A stretch of 64,000 bases of DNA from contig CM055093.1 in the NCBI GenBank assembly GCA_029204225.1, positions 25,944,274 to 26,008,273 of the forward strand. The letters are read 5' to 3'. The stretch comes from Diphasiastrum complanatum. Lineage: Eukaryota > Streptophyta > Lycopodiopsida > Lycopodiales > Lycopodiaceae. This document shows positions 34,182 through 46,300 of the stretch, piece by piece. A program made the position numbers and the translations under genes. Under the pieces are notes generated by a model. It made no database searches, had not been told where the DNA came from, and saw only the letters and a program-made list of their open reading frames with translations. How positions within the stretch are numbered: position 1 is the stretch's first letter; the number at the start of each line of letters is the position of its first letter.

Positions 34182-35043
34182 TGATAAATTTTACAGTTTT
34201 TAGGACAATAATGATTGTACTTTACAATCATAGAGAGTTATTGGTTGCTTAATCAATGAATCTATCAAGTTCTACACATTAGATCTTGATCTAGATTCAC
34301 TACACTTGGATTTAAGCAAGAGCAATGGATCAACACATCATTTTTTAGTGAGAGCGGCTTCACACGTGTGGAGTACTGTCCACTGTACGGCCTGCACCTG
34401 AAACAACAAGTACAATGATACTAGATAGCAATCATGCATAAAAATCACAAGACAAATGACTAGAAATCTCACAAAAGTATAGAGTGCAAAAGTCTCATCA
34501 ATTTTCTTAGCAAAATGATGATCCTTTTATGGATCAAGTACATCCATGAGTCTGGTACAGTCCAGCAGGCCTTCACACGTGTGAAGAGTGCCACATCACT
34601 CATATCTATCCATTTGATCCATCCTTGATCCTTATCCAATAGTTGACCTTCTAGAATATGACTAAAATCCAAAAAGCTAGTCTCCTAGAATATAGGAATA
34701 TTCCCTACAAAATAGGATCTAAGGAAAATGGTCAACTCTTATCTTCTAGTACTCTATACACACATGTGAACATCCACTTGCCATGTGGGAGCATTTACTC
34801 ATGCACATGCAAGGAAAAGCTAATTTGTAGGTGACTAGTCAACTTGACTAAAAACTAGTCATTTCATGTTCACACTAACTAGAATGATACAAAATCAATT
34901 TGGATATATACAAACATGAAAAGTACATCCTTTCACACATGGGAACATGCTCCACACGTGTGAAATCATATCATCAACATATTCTAATGTTTGATCAATA
35001 TTTACATGAACCAATGTCAAGTGAGAAGTGACAATTTTCAACA
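34182..35043 (-). repeat. 3' LTR of the nearly intact copia
   Basis: 862 bp, TGATAAATTTTACAG to TTTTCAACA in plus orientation. Holds three copies of the palindrome CACACGTGTG (34361, 34574, 34953) and a CACACATGTG at 34759. Confidence 0.95.
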
Positions 35044-35056
35044 CTCCTCCTCACTT

Positions 35057-38000
35057 CTAACTTGGCAAATCTAGTGTACATCTATCTACAATTCCAAGAG
35101 CATATCTTAACTTAAAAAATGGATCTTTGGACAATGGTTTGGTTAAGATATCAGCTATGCATTCGGATGATGGTACATGATGTAGTTGCACTTCCTTGGA
35201 TTGTACCTTCTCCCTCACAAAGTGGTGAGCTATCTCAATATGCTTTGTTCTAGCATGGAAGATAGGATTTGAAGCAATTTGTTGAGAAACTTGATTGTCA
35301 CAAAATATGTAAGGGATCTCCTCGGCCTCTAGCACATGTAGTTCCATCAAGAGTCTTCTTAGCCATAAGAGCTCTTTGGTTGTTGAAGTCAATGCCTTGT
35401 ACTCGGCTTCACAAGAAGATAGTGAGATTGTATCTTGCTTTTTGGAAAGCCAAGATATCACTCCTCCACAAAGAAATGTTGCAAATGCACTAATGGACTT
35501 CCTATCCATCTTGTCACCTGCAAAATCTGAATCCGAGTAGGCTCTCAAGTGCAAGTTAGATCCTTCATAAAGTATACCAAAAAATCTAGTACTAGAAACA
35601 TATCTAAGTACTCTCTTGGCACTTTTCCAATGATGAATTAAAGGAGCTTGCATACTTTGACTCAACTTGCTTACACAAAAACTTAAGTCAGGTCTAGTGA
35701 TGGTTAAATAGATTAGAGAGCCTATAAGCTTCCTAAAGAGAGTGATGTCCTCAAAGGATGCTTCATCACCTTCATTAGTTGCTTTCACAACATGCTCCAT
35801 AGGGGTGTCAATCCCCTTACAATCTTTCATACCAAATCTTTCAAGAATGGAAGTAGCATACTTAGATTGACTTATGAAAGTACAATTGCTACTTCTAGAC
35901 ACTTCTATCCCAAGTATAAACTTTAGGAAGCCTAGATCTACCATCTTGAACTCACTAGATAAGTCAACTTTTACTTTGCCTATGCCATCATCATCATTTC
36001 CTGTCATAATGATGTCATCAACATAAAGAACCAAAATGATGATCTTTCCTTCATTACATTTGAAATATAAAGAAGGTTCATAAGCACTTAGTACAAAGCC
36101 AAGGGAATAGAGAAAATCATGCAACCTAGAGTACCAAGCTCTAGGTGCTTGCTTCAAGCCATATAGGCTCTTCCTTAAGTAGCACACCTTTTGCTCCTCA
36201 CCAATCTTGATGAAGCCCTCGGGTTGCATCATGTAGATTTCCTCTTCTAAGAAGCCATTCAAGAAGGCATTTGTCACATCCATTTGGTAGAGATCCCATT
36301 TGAACAAAGTAGCAATGCAAATGATTAATCTAATAGTTACAAGCTTAGCTACAGGTGCAAATGTTTCTTCATAATCCAATCCTTTTATTTGAAGAAATCC
36401 CTTAGCAACAAGCCTAGCTTTGTATTTACTAATAGATCCATCTTGATTGTACTTAATTCTATAAATCCACTTACATGCAAGTGGTTTCTTTCCTCTTGGA
36501 AGATGTACAAGATTCCAAGTATGATTTTCTTCTAATGCATCATACTCTACTTGCATTGCATCTCTCCAAACTTTAGATTTACATGCTTCTTCAAAAGATG
36601 ATGGTTCTTCAATCAATGTAGCTAAAAAAGAGTAAGAGGTAGAAGATGTAGAGCCTTCCTTTTGCTTTCCCTTGTCCACATAGGTAAGCCTTGAGGGCTC
36701 GGCCTTGCTCCTTGATGATCTTCTTGGCCCCTTTTGACTTGGATCCAAATCTACATCCTCGGGTTTGTCATGATCCTCCTCGGGTTTGTCAAGATCCTCC
36801 TCGGATTTGTCAAGATCTTCAATGCACAATGGGTTAGATCCATTTGACAAGCTCTTAGCAAATTGTGACTCATCAAAAAGTACATCCTTGCTTACCTTTA
36901 CTTTCTTGGATGTAGGATCATATATCCTATATCCCTTGCTATTTTCTCCATAGCCAACAAAGATTCCTTTGAAGGAGGTAGCATCTTCTTTCCTTCTAGT
37001 CTCCAAAGGAATGTGTACATAACAAGTACATCCAAAGATCTTAAAATATTTTACATTGGGTTTCTTATCAAACAAGGCTTGATAAGGTGAGATCCCATCT
37101 ATAGCACTACTAGGAAGTCTATTACACAAATAATTAGCACATGTTATGGCTTCTCCCCAAAATGAGATGGGAAGTGATGCATCAAGCCTCAAGGACTTTG
37201 CACACTCACATAGACTCCTATTTTTCCTCTCGGCCACCCCATTTTGTTGAGGGGTGTAGGAACAAGTGTATTGTAACTTAATACCATTGATCTCACAAAA
37301 GTCTTTCATTTTATTGGAGGTGTACTCTCCTCCATTATCACATCTTAGTGCTTTGATAGAAGTACTAAGTTGTTTCTCTACTAGAGACTTGAACTTAATG
37401 AAAGCTTCATAAACAAGATTTTTCTTTGATAGTAACTCAATCCATGTGAATCTAGTACAATCATCTATAAAAGTTACATACATCAAGGCACCTCCATTAC
37501 TTGCATGTGAAAAACTATGTACATCAGAATGTATGAGATCCAAGGGAGAGAGAGATCTTGATGAAGATTTCTTGTAAGAAGATTTGTGTGACTTTGCAAG
37601 GCCACATGCCTCACACATTTTTCCACACTTCTTGAAAGCTCTTGGTAGGCCGAGAGCTAGTTCCTTGCTTGCCATTGACTCCATAGATTGAAGATTAGGA
37701 TGGCCTAATCTCTTATGCCAAAGCTCCACTTGAGTTAGCTCCTCCCTAGCCAAGTTCACACTTTCACTTGCAACATTAGCATCCAACTTGAAAAGTCTAC
37801 CTTGCTTAATGCCACTAGCTATGCACTTATCATTTTTCAAGATGGAACAAACTCCATTCTTGAAATGTACATCTAGTCCATTGTCCATTAATTGTCCTAC
37901 ACTAAGCAAGTTTCTTGAAATGGTAGGAACATACAAAACATTATCTAGATCTATCCTTTTAGATGTGCCTAAACAAAGAGGTATAGATCCTATGCCATCT

Positions 38001-39037
38001 ATCTTGCATGCTTGATCACTAGCAGTGTATATTGACTTCTTAGAGTCATTACAAGATAGAAGAGTAGAAAAATAATGCTTGTTAAAGGACATGTGGGAAC
38101 TAGCCCCACTATCTATCCACCATGTGTCTTGACTTGAAGTTGGTGTAGATGCAACCATTAAGGATGTGTTGAATCCATCCTCATATTCTTCCTCTTGAGC
38201 AATGTTCCCTTGATCTCCTTTGGCTTGTTGATTCTTCTTCAAGTAGCATTCTGAGGCAAAGTGTCCTTTCTTTCCACAAAAGAAACACTTTAGTTTTGCC
38301 TTGTTCTTCACTTTGCCTTTGGAGGTAGATCCTCCATTCTTCATCTCGGCCTCCTTGCCTTGATTTTTCTTGAATGGATTTTGCTTTTTCTTGCCTTTAG
38401 ATGTAAAGTTAGCTTTCTCCTCTCCTCCATTAAGTGACATGCTATCCATTCTTGTCTTGAGGTGTAGAAGCCTACTCTCCTCGGCCACAAGAACATTGTG
38501 CAACTTTTCAATGGATGGAAGAGAGTCTTGAATGGCAAATGATTGGACTAAGTTGGTAAACTCATCACTTAGACCATTCAAAATGATTTGTACTAGTTCT
38601 TGATCTTGGATCTTCTCTCCTATTGCACTTAACTCTTTGTTAAGAGATTTGATCCTAAGAACATACTCTTGTCCACTCTCTCCACTTCCTTTCATGCTTT
38701 GGAAAACTTGATTTCTTAGCATGAGGATTCTTGAAGTATTGTTGGATTCATAAATGCTCTTTAATGAATCCCAAGCCTCTTTGGATGAGGTACAAGAAGA
38801 CACCTCTTTCAAGAGGTCATTGCATACATTTAACTTTATGCAATGTAGAGCTAATCTTGCTCTCTTCTTGTATTTGGCTTGTTCTTGGGGAGTTTGAGGC
38901 TCTTACTCTACTCCTTGAACTATGTCATATAGATCATGGATCACTAGGAGTGATTCCATTCTCACTTTCCAAATGGAATAATTTGTGGAAGTGAGTCTCT
39001 CACTTGGTTCCATCAAATATCCACCCATGGATGACAT
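35057..39037 (-). CDS. Copia gag-pol polyprotein with one internal stop
   Basis: Starts at 39037 (MSSMGGYLMEPSERL) and ends at 35057; one TAA at 38903-38905 interrupts gag about residue 45, so residues 76-1326 (from 38812) form an uninterrupted frame. Approximate residue positions: gag NYSIWKVRMESL 24; zinc knuckle CFFCGKKGHFASEC 250; protease WWIDSGASSHMS 306; pre-integrase HHCC 440-480; integrase Asp in LIHSDV 500, Asp in RCDNGGEY 566, Glu in TPQQNGVAERKN 600; an acidic 7-residue repeat DLDKPEE 740-760; reverse transcriptase with LYVDDIIMT 1006; RNase H with AYSDSDFAGD, SSCEAEYKAL and FCDNQ 1160-1270. All catalytic motifs are present. The polyprotein would be cleaved into capsid, protease, integrase and reverse transcriptase/RNase H in virus-like particles. 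The stop makes this copy non-autonomous unless suppressed. Confidence 0.95.
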
Positions 39038-39621
39038 TTTAGAATGAATGCTCTTTTAAAAATCACAAAGATTTTTGAATTTTAAAAGATCTATGAAGTG
39101 GCCTAAAGCTTACTAGAATGCCTATAGGCTTGTCTCTATCAAACTAACACACAAGCTTGAATGATACTCAAAGATCTTACCAAAAATTTCTAGCTTTCAC
39201 TCTCACAAAAAAAAATTGCTTTACACTTTTCTTAGAGATTTCACTTCAACTAAGGATCTGAACAAATCAGCCTCTTAGATCTGATCTTAGACTCTAAAAA
39301 GAAATGCTTCAATGATCCAAAACACTATTTGGTCATAGGCATTAGTTAGAATGAATCTAGATCAATACTATGCTTCAAAAAGCACCAAAAATGAACTAGT
39401 ATTGTGATTTTGGGACCAAAAAACACAAAGTAACTTGAATTGAAAGTTGCTGTACGGTTTCACACGTGTGAAAAGTACATACACAGCCTCCAAGTCGTTT
39501 TGATCCAAATGATTACAAGCTATCACTCTAGAAGAACTCGCCCTCACTAGTATTGGTCAAAAAACAAATTTTGCCAATGATCTTTACAAGATTTATGATT
39601 CAATGATCACTCTCTTACTTA
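39038..39621 (-). other. Leader of the nearly intact copia
   Basis: Between primer binding site and gag start; non-coding. Contains one TTTCACACGTGTGAAA palindrome (39459-39474). Confidence 0.8.
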
Positions 39622-39633
39622 GCTCTGATACCA
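39622..39633 (-). promoter_or_regulatory. Primer binding site of the nearly intact copia
   Basis: The minus strand reads TGGTATCAGAGC directly after the LTR. Confidence 0.92.
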
Positions 39634-40495
39634 TGATAAATTTTACAGTTTTTAGGACAATAATGATTGTACTTTACAATCATAGAGAGTTATTGGTTGC
39701 TTAATCAATGAATCTATCAAGTTCTACACATTAGATCTTGATCTAGATTCACTACACTTGGATTTAAGCAAGAGCAATGGATCAACACATCATTTTTTAG
39801 TGAGAGCGGCTTCACACGTGTGGAGTACTGTCCACTGTACGGCCTTCACCTGAAACAACAAGTACAATGATACTAGATAGCAATCATGCATAAAAATCAC
39901 AAGACAAATGACTAGAAATCTCACAAAAGTGTAGAGTGCAAAAGTCTCATCAATTTTCTTAGCAAAATGATGATCCTTTTATGGATCAAGTACATCCATG
40001 AGTCTGGTACAGTCCAGCAGGCCTTCACACGTGTGAAGAGTGCCACATCACTCATATCTATCCATTTGATCCATCCTTGATCCTTATCCAATAGTTGACC
40101 TTCTAGAATATGACTAAAATCCAAAAAGCTAGTCTCCTAGAATATAGGAATATTCCCTACAAAATAGGATCTAAGGAAAATGGTCAACTCTTATCTTCTA
40201 GTACTCTATACACACATGTGAACATCCACTTGCCATGTGGGAGCATTTACTCATGCACATGCAAGGAAAAGCTAATTTGTAGGTGACTAGTCAACTTGAC
40301 TAAAAACTAGTCATTTCATGTTCACACTAACTAGAATGATACAAAATCAATTTGGATATATACAAACATGAAAAGTACATCCTTTCACACATGGGAACAT
40401 GCTCCACACGTGTGAAATCATATCATCAACATATTCTAATGTTTGATCAATATTTACATGAACCAATGTCAAGTGAGAAGTGACAATTTTCAACA
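39634..40495 (-). repeat. 5' LTR of the nearly intact copia
   Basis: 862 bp. Differences from the 3' LTR seen by eye: one in the GGCC(G/T)(T/G)CACC stretch and one in AAAGT(A/G)TAGAG. Confidence 0.95.
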
Positions 40496-40603
40496 TCAAG
40501 TTCTCTTGACGTTGTTCTTCCTGCAAAAGCAATCCACCTAACTCTTCATAGGTTGGAAGATTTTCCCGTGTGGCTATACTTGTCACAAACATCTGATGTG
40601 ACT
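40496..40603 (-). pseudogene. Outer copia gag, middle piece
   Basis: The minus strand encodes SHQMFVTSIATRENLPTYEE and GGLLLQEEQRQEN, the gag stretch that belongs between LTLNNLSE (44923 side) and the Arg/Gly-rich region (34181 side). Begins with the TCAAG duplication. Confidence 0.88.
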
Positions 40604-41253
40604 TTTGAAAGATTCAACTAGTTTCATCACATTGTGCAATATTTCCATATTTGGCATATTGAGGCCAAAACTTGTTTTAGACTTAGAGGTTGACTTTTCA
40701 AAGTTCATTAGTCTAAATTTCATTTGAATAAACACTTTTTGAAAGTGTGGGAAAGATAGAATGCGAGTTTGAGTAGATTCAATTTGAATAAGTTGGGTAC
40801 ATTGAATCTAGACCCATAATTGGTAGGGTTAGCATTTTGGTGGGAAAACCAAGTGGCCAAATAGGGTTTGGACCTGCTATAAAAGGATGTAACTCGTGGA
40901 GAGAGTCATCTTCTCTCTTCTCTATCTCATTTCATGCTTATACATGGTTCTCTTGGGTTCTACTATCCATTGGTGCACTATCTTGGAGATTGCTTGCAAT
41001 TCTATGTGTAGAATGATCTATATTTGCTATTTTTGGATCCACACGTGTGAAATACATTATCTTGCTGGTTTTGTATGGACAGCAATAGTACATAATCATT
41101 TCATTCAAGTTTGATCAAGTTCTATAAGTGTTTACATCTCAAATTGTGTGTAGATGTTGATTTTTCTACATTGGTGAAATTGGTAGTGTATTTCTCTTTC
41201 TAACCAAAGATCATTCAAGTAGATTGGATCTTAAGGATCTGAAATCTTTCACA
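40604..41253 (+). repeat. 5' LTR of the deleted copia
   Basis: Ends GAAATCTTTCACA just before TCGTATCAGAGC, a primer binding site with one change from TGGTATCAGAGC. A TATA box CTATAAAA lies at 40878 and a CACACGTGTG palindrome at about 41040. Confidence 0.9.
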
Positions 41254-41869
41254 TCGTATCAGAGCTTGTGTTTCAGGTTATGAAGGAGGAAATCAGATCT
41301 ATCAATGATTTGGTGAAGATATCAAGTCTAGAGCATGCTAGAGAGGATTCTACACCAAAATCGGATTTTTTGCTTTTGTAGATTGGATCTTTTGTAGATC
41401 AAAACACTAAATAGGTCAATATACTTGTTCAATTCCGTTTTTTGAGTTCACATGCTGGATTTGGCCGATTTTTGAATCATTGGTTCAGCCTAAGTGGTGG
41501 CTTATAGATTGCATATCAAATTTTCAGCATTTGCATGTAGATTTGGAATAGTCAATTTTTTGTGATTTTGTCAAAACCCTAATTTTGATTGGATCTCTAG
41601 ATAGTGAGGTTGCTGGACTTCATTTGAGTGTGTTTCAATCTTAGGAAGTGGCAAAAGTCATAAAGAAGGATAGATCATAGGTTGATCAAGATTCCATGAT
41701 TCTATGTGTTAATTTGCTTGGATAAGTGCTAGAAGAGAATTTGTGAGATAGTTTCAAATCTTGGTGATCTCTTTTGAAAGCATTTGTTGTTGTTAAAAGG
41801 AGTGCTTTGTGCATTGAAGTGTACATTCGGATATTCATGGATTTACTAAATTAGCAATAGTGGAGCTAA
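41254..41869 (+). other. Leader of the deleted copia
   Basis: Begins with the altered primer binding site. No ORF; the deletion junction into integrase lies near 41865-41880. Confidence 0.7.
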
Positions 41870-44277
41870 GATGTATGTAACATTATTGATGATTTTAGTA
41901 GATTTTGTTGGATCTATCTACTAAAGAGCAAGGATGAAGTGTATGATGTCTTTGTCAAGTTCAAGAATGCAAGGGAGAACCAATTCTCCACAAAGATCAA
42001 GTGCTTGAGAGGTGACAATGGTGGTGAGTACATATCTAACAAGTTCAAGGCCTTTTGTGATGAGCATGGATCAAGAGGGAGTATACAACATCAAGGACCC
42101 CACAACAAAATGGAGTGGCTGAAAGGAAGAATAGAACTTTATGTGAAAGTGCTAAAGCTATGAGGTTAAGTGCTAATCTTGACAGACCATTTTGGGATCA
42201 AGCTTTGTTGTGTGCCAATTTCTTGTGCAATAGGTGGCCGAGTGCTATTTTGGATGGAAGGACACCTTTTGAGATGCTATTCAAGAGGAGGCCGAGTGTC
42301 AACTTTCTAAGAACCTTTGGATGCACATGCTATGTCAACATTACTCTTGATGATAGGACCAAGGAGGATCCATCTTCAAGAAGAGGTATTTTTGTTGGAT
42401 ATAGTGAGGTGAGTAAAGCCTACAAGGTTTACATTCCTTCTACTAACAAAGTGATTGCTGGTAGAGATGTCATTTTTGATGAGGGAAACATTCCAAAGGT
42501 GTCTTCAAGCATGATTGATGGTAAAGTAGATGGATCTAACATTCTTGATGTTGATGAGAAGGATTCTACTTTGGATGGTGGTGATGATGGACCTTCATCA
42601 AGTCAAAAGCCAAGGAGAACATCAAGAGAAAGACAAGTACCTTCAAGGCTCACATATGATCAAAAGGGTAAGCAAGTAGTTTCCGGAAATTATGTTGCTT
42701 TCCTAACCTCTTTGGATGAGCCTACAAGTGTAGATCAAGCAAGGAAAGAAGAGGAGTGGATCCAAGCAATGGATCTTGAGTATCAAGCTCTTATGAAGAA
42801 TGGAACATGGAGATTGGTGGAGTTGCCTAAGGACAAGAAAGCTATTGGATGCAAATGGATCTTCAAGGTGAAGACAAACCAAGATGGATCTATCAACAAG
42901 TACAAGGCAAGGTTAGTGGCAAAAGGATATGCTCAACAATAAGGAATTGACTATGATGAGACCTTTGCACCCGTGGCAAAGATGGTAAGCATTCGAGTCA
43001 TCATTTCACTTGCTACACTTTATGGATGGGATCTATGGCAAATGGACATTTCAAATGCATTCTTGAATGGTGATCTTGAGGAGGAAGTATACATGGAGCA
43101 ACCCGAGAGCTACATCTCATCAACAAAGCCAAATCATGTGTGTCTTCTACAAAAGAGTTTGTATGGCCTTAAGCAAGCACCAAGGAGTTGGTATGCTAAG
43201 CTTAACACTTTTTTACTCTCTCAAGGCTTTGTTATGAGTGAGTATGATCATTCACTTTATTATAGATTTGCTGGAAATGATGTTACCATCTTGCTAATCT
43301 ATTTGGATGATATCATCTTGAGTGGTGGAGACAATCAAGATGTGGAGGATATCAAGAATGCTCTTAAGAAGGAGTTTGAGGTGCATGATCGTGGTAATTT
43401 GCAATACATTTTAGGAATAGAAGTCATTAGATCTTCTCAATCTACTTTCATTTGTCAAGAGAAGTATGCTAATTCTATTCTAGAAAGATTTCATATGGTA
43501 GATGCAAAAGCTATTGATACACCTATGGAGTCTCATGTAAAGCTTACTATAAGAGGTAATGAAAGATCCTTCAAGGACATTACTCTCTATAGAATACTAG
43601 TTGGTTCACTCATTTATCTAACCATTACTAGACCTGATCTAAGCTATTGTGTTGGAAGATTGAGTCAATCCATGCAAGATCCTAGTGAGGAGCATTGGAA
43701 GCTAGGAAAGCGAGTTTTGAGGTACATCATTGGAACTCGAGATTTTGGCATATTGTATGAGGGATCATCACCTAATCTTTTTGGATTTTCAGATTCGGAC
43801 TATGATGGAGATGTAATGGATAGGAAATCTATTAGTTCTTATTGTATTTTCATAGGTGATGGAGCTATATCATGGATGTCAAAGAAACAAGCCACTATCT
43901 CATTGTCATCTAGTGAGGCCGAGTACAAAGCTCTTACACATTGCACAAAGGAGATGGTATGGATCAAAAGGATGATCAAGGATCTTCACTTGCTAGATTT
44001 TTCAGAGATCCCAATCATCTTTTGTGACAATCAATCAGCCTAAAGAATGGCATCCAATCCTATCTTTCATGCTAGGAGCAAGCATATTGAGATACAATAT
44101 CATTTTGTGAGGGAGCGAGTCATTGCAAAGGAGGTGGAGCTTCAACATGTGTCTTCAAGGGAATGTGTAGCTGATATCTTCACCAAAGCATTGGGAAAAG
44201 ACTTGTTCATGAAGCATAGGACTTCACTTGGAATATTATCAAAGTCTATGCTAAAACTAGCTGAAGAGGGAGTGTGA
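41870..44277 (+). pseudogene. Copia polyprotein remnant: integrase, RT, RNase H
   Basis: Opens inside the integrase core (IDDFSRFCWIYLLKSKDEVY, LRGDNGGEYISNKFKAF), changes frame near 42100 at the catalytic Glu block (GVAERKNRTLCESAKAMR), then is long and open: GIFVGYSEVSKAYKVY, AIGCKWIFKVKTNQDGSINK, YGLKQAPRSWYAKLN and the catalytic box YLDDIILSGG. RNase H has SDSDYDGDVMDRKSISSY, SSSEAEYKAL and FCDNQSA. Two TAA stops (42940-42942 and 44041-44043) interrupt it. It ends FTKALGKDLFMKHRTSLGI and KLAEEGV at 44277. The catalytic residues of reverse transcriptase and RNase H are kept. Confidence 0.9.
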
Positions 44278-44922
44278 AAGATTCAACTAGTTTCATCACA
44301 TTGTGCAATATTTTCATATTTGGCATATTGAGGCCAAAACTTGTTTTAGACTTAGAGGTTGACTTTTCAAAGTTCATTAGTCTAAATTTCATTTGAATAA
44401 ACACTTTTTGAAAGTGTGGGAAAGATAGAATGCGAGTTTGAGTAGATTCAATTTGAATAAGTTGGGTACATTGAATCTAGACCCAAAATTGGTAGGGTTA
44501 GCATTTTGGTGGGAAAACCAAGTGGCCAAATAGGGTTTGGACCTGCTATAAAAGGATGTAACTCGTGGAGAGAGTCATCTTCTCTCTTCTCTATCTCATT
44601 TCATGCTTATACATGGTTCTCTTGGGTTCTACTATCCATTGGTGCACTATCTTGGTGATTGCTTGCAATTCTATGTGTAGAATGATCTATATTTGCTATT
44701 TTTGGATCCACACGTGTGAAATACAGTAGCTTGCTGGTTTTGTACGAAAAGCAATAGTACATAATCATTTCATTCAAGTTTGATCAAGTTCTATTAGTGT
44801 TTGCATCTCAAATTGTGTGTAGATGCTGATTTTTCTACATTGGTGAAATTGGTAGTGTATTTTTCTTTCTAACCAAAGATCATTCAAGTAGATTGGATCT
44901 TAAGGATCTGAAATCTTTCACA
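44273..44922 (+). repeat. 3' LTR of the deleted copia
   Basis: 650 bp from TGTGAAAG to TTTCACA, preceded by the polypurine tract. Confidence 0.92.
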
Positions 44923-45400
44923 ACTCACTCAAATTATTCAATGTCAACTGCATGATATCACGATTCTGTACTCGCTCTCCAATTGCAACTAATTGGTCAT
45001 GAATCTCTTTGATCTTCAGTAGGTGATTAGCAACAATTGCACCATCATCCATCCTCAATGTGTGTAGCTTCGTCTTCAGGAATAGCACTCGAGATGTGTT
45101 TGTGGTCTCAAACAATGCCTTCGACGTATCCCATGTTTTTTTTGGTCCTTCTGAATCCGAAATGTAGGGAATAATTGCATCTCTAACTGATAAGTTGATG
45201 ACATTCTGTGATTTCCGTTTTCTCTTGTCAAATGCCCGTTGATCTTCTTCAATCAATGGCCTTGTCTCTTCACTTGTCATGATCTCCTATAGCTCCTTTT
45301 CCATCAAAATGTTCTTCAGTTTGAATTTCCAAACTGCATAGTTGCCAGCTCCTTCCAATTTGCTTGACTAATTGAGGACACTCTCGCTTAGAGTTGCCAT
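44923..45400 (-). pseudogene. Outer copia gag, N-terminal piece
   Basis: Starts at 45400 (MATLSESVLN, then a stop, then SSKLEGAGNYAVWKFKLKNI, another stop, then MTSEETRPLIEEDQ). Continues KKTWDTSKALFETTNTSRVL, FLKTKLHTLRMDDGA and LKIKEIHDQLVAIGERVQNR, the copia gag core. It is cut at LSE by the deleted copia. Confidence 0.87.
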
Positions 45401-46288
45401 TACTAGATAGACAAGTCCGGATCACAAAAATGGCTCAGTCTGAGCACACAACTTAGTCTCCAAATTTTATCACGCTACAAAACTATATAATAATTTTTTT
45501 TTTCTGTTATACACCTGATATCGGAATGGAGTGCGGAAGTACGACTGCTTAGGATCCTCTTTAACTTGTGCGCGTGGATTTGATATTGAAGCATGCAATA
45601 TCGGACTGGAGCGCGGATGTACAACTGCTAAGAATTCTCTTTATCTCGTGCGCTTGGATCCGATATCGATACGGACATGCGATATTGGACTGGAGCGCAG
45701 ATGTACGACTGCTCGGGTTTCTCTTCAGCTAGTGCGCTTGGATCCGATATTGGTACGAATATAACAAAGAGAGAATATAAGAACTTTCAGAAGGAATATT
45801 CTAGATTCTCTACTTCGGCGTGACGACTACGTTGCCTCCTCTTTGCTTAGATTTCAAAACGAGTGATCGTTCAAACAGATAGATATCAGTAATGTGAAAG
45901 GTATGAAGCCTCAAAGCTCTAAATGACAATATAGACACTATCTGGTGTGATTTGCAGTACCCCAAACAAACAAATGAGAGATTTCTTGGCGCAACTCTCT
46001 GACAAATGATACTTTTCACAAAGACTAAAAAAAAAATATTGTAAAACTTTTTCCACTCAACAGATTTTCAATCTGTCTGATGCTACCCTGGCCTTTCCGA
46101 TGCCTCTATGACTGTGTCTTCGTTCCCCACTAATAACTGTGAGCTCCAAAACCTGCAAAATACATCAAGAAGAATTTCTTCTGGGTTTTTGTCTCTCCAA
46201 GCTTTCACCTCCTGTGAAGGACTTTCTCACTTCGTTGCGGAGCCTATGACAATTTGTATCCACTGATCAAGCACGCAGGACTATCGTA
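45401..46288 (-). other. Leader of the outer copia
   Basis: Non-coding. Contains about three imperfect tandem copies of a roughly 65-bp unit around 45515-45760, each with a GATATyG(G/A) motif, GGAGCGC and a TACGACTGCT-like word. Confidence 0.6.
45515..45760. repeat. Imperfect tandem repeat in the outer copia leader
   Basis: GATATCGGAATGGAGTGCGG, GATATTGGACTGGAGCGCAG and a further variant recur every 60-80 bp, each followed by TACRACTGCT and GTGCGCTTGGATCCGATAT-like words. Confidence 0.7.
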
Positions 46289-46300
46289 GCTCTGATACCA
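46289..46300 (-). promoter_or_regulatory. Primer binding site of the outer copia
   Basis: The minus strand reads TGGTATCAGAGC directly after the 5' LTR. Confidence 0.9.

Larger units (their letters stand above)
34182..40495 (-). mobile_element. Nearly intact, young Ty1/copia element
   Basis: 6,314 bp with two 862-bp LTRs (34182-35043 and 39634-40495) that differ at only two sites seen by eye. The target duplication TCAAG is perfect. The primer binding site is at 39622-39633 and the polypurine tract AGTGAGGAGGAG at 35044-35055. One polyprotein of about 1,326 residues fills most of the internal region and is interrupted by a single stop in gag. It inserted into the gag gene of the outer copia in the same orientation. 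It is the youngest insertion in the window. Confidence 0.96.
40604..44922 (+). mobile_element. Internally deleted Ty1/copia element, opposite orientation
   Basis: Two LTRs of about 650 bp (40604-41253 and 44273-44922) with inverted ends TGTGAAAGATT...AATCTTTCACA; the first bases of the left LTR are eroded to TTTGAAAG. About 12 LTR differences were counted by eye. The right flank starts ACTCA; the left flank keeps ACT then is eroded. The host gag reads LSE on the right and SHQM on the left, so the target was GTGACTCACTC. A polypurine tract GAAGAGGGAG precedes the right LTR. Gag, protease and the start of integrase are deleted. Confidence 0.93.

Noticed and set aside
34469-34672. Small ORF duplicated at 39921-40124
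   Set aside because: Both lie within the LTRs of the same copia and are duplicated because the LTRs are; non-coding.
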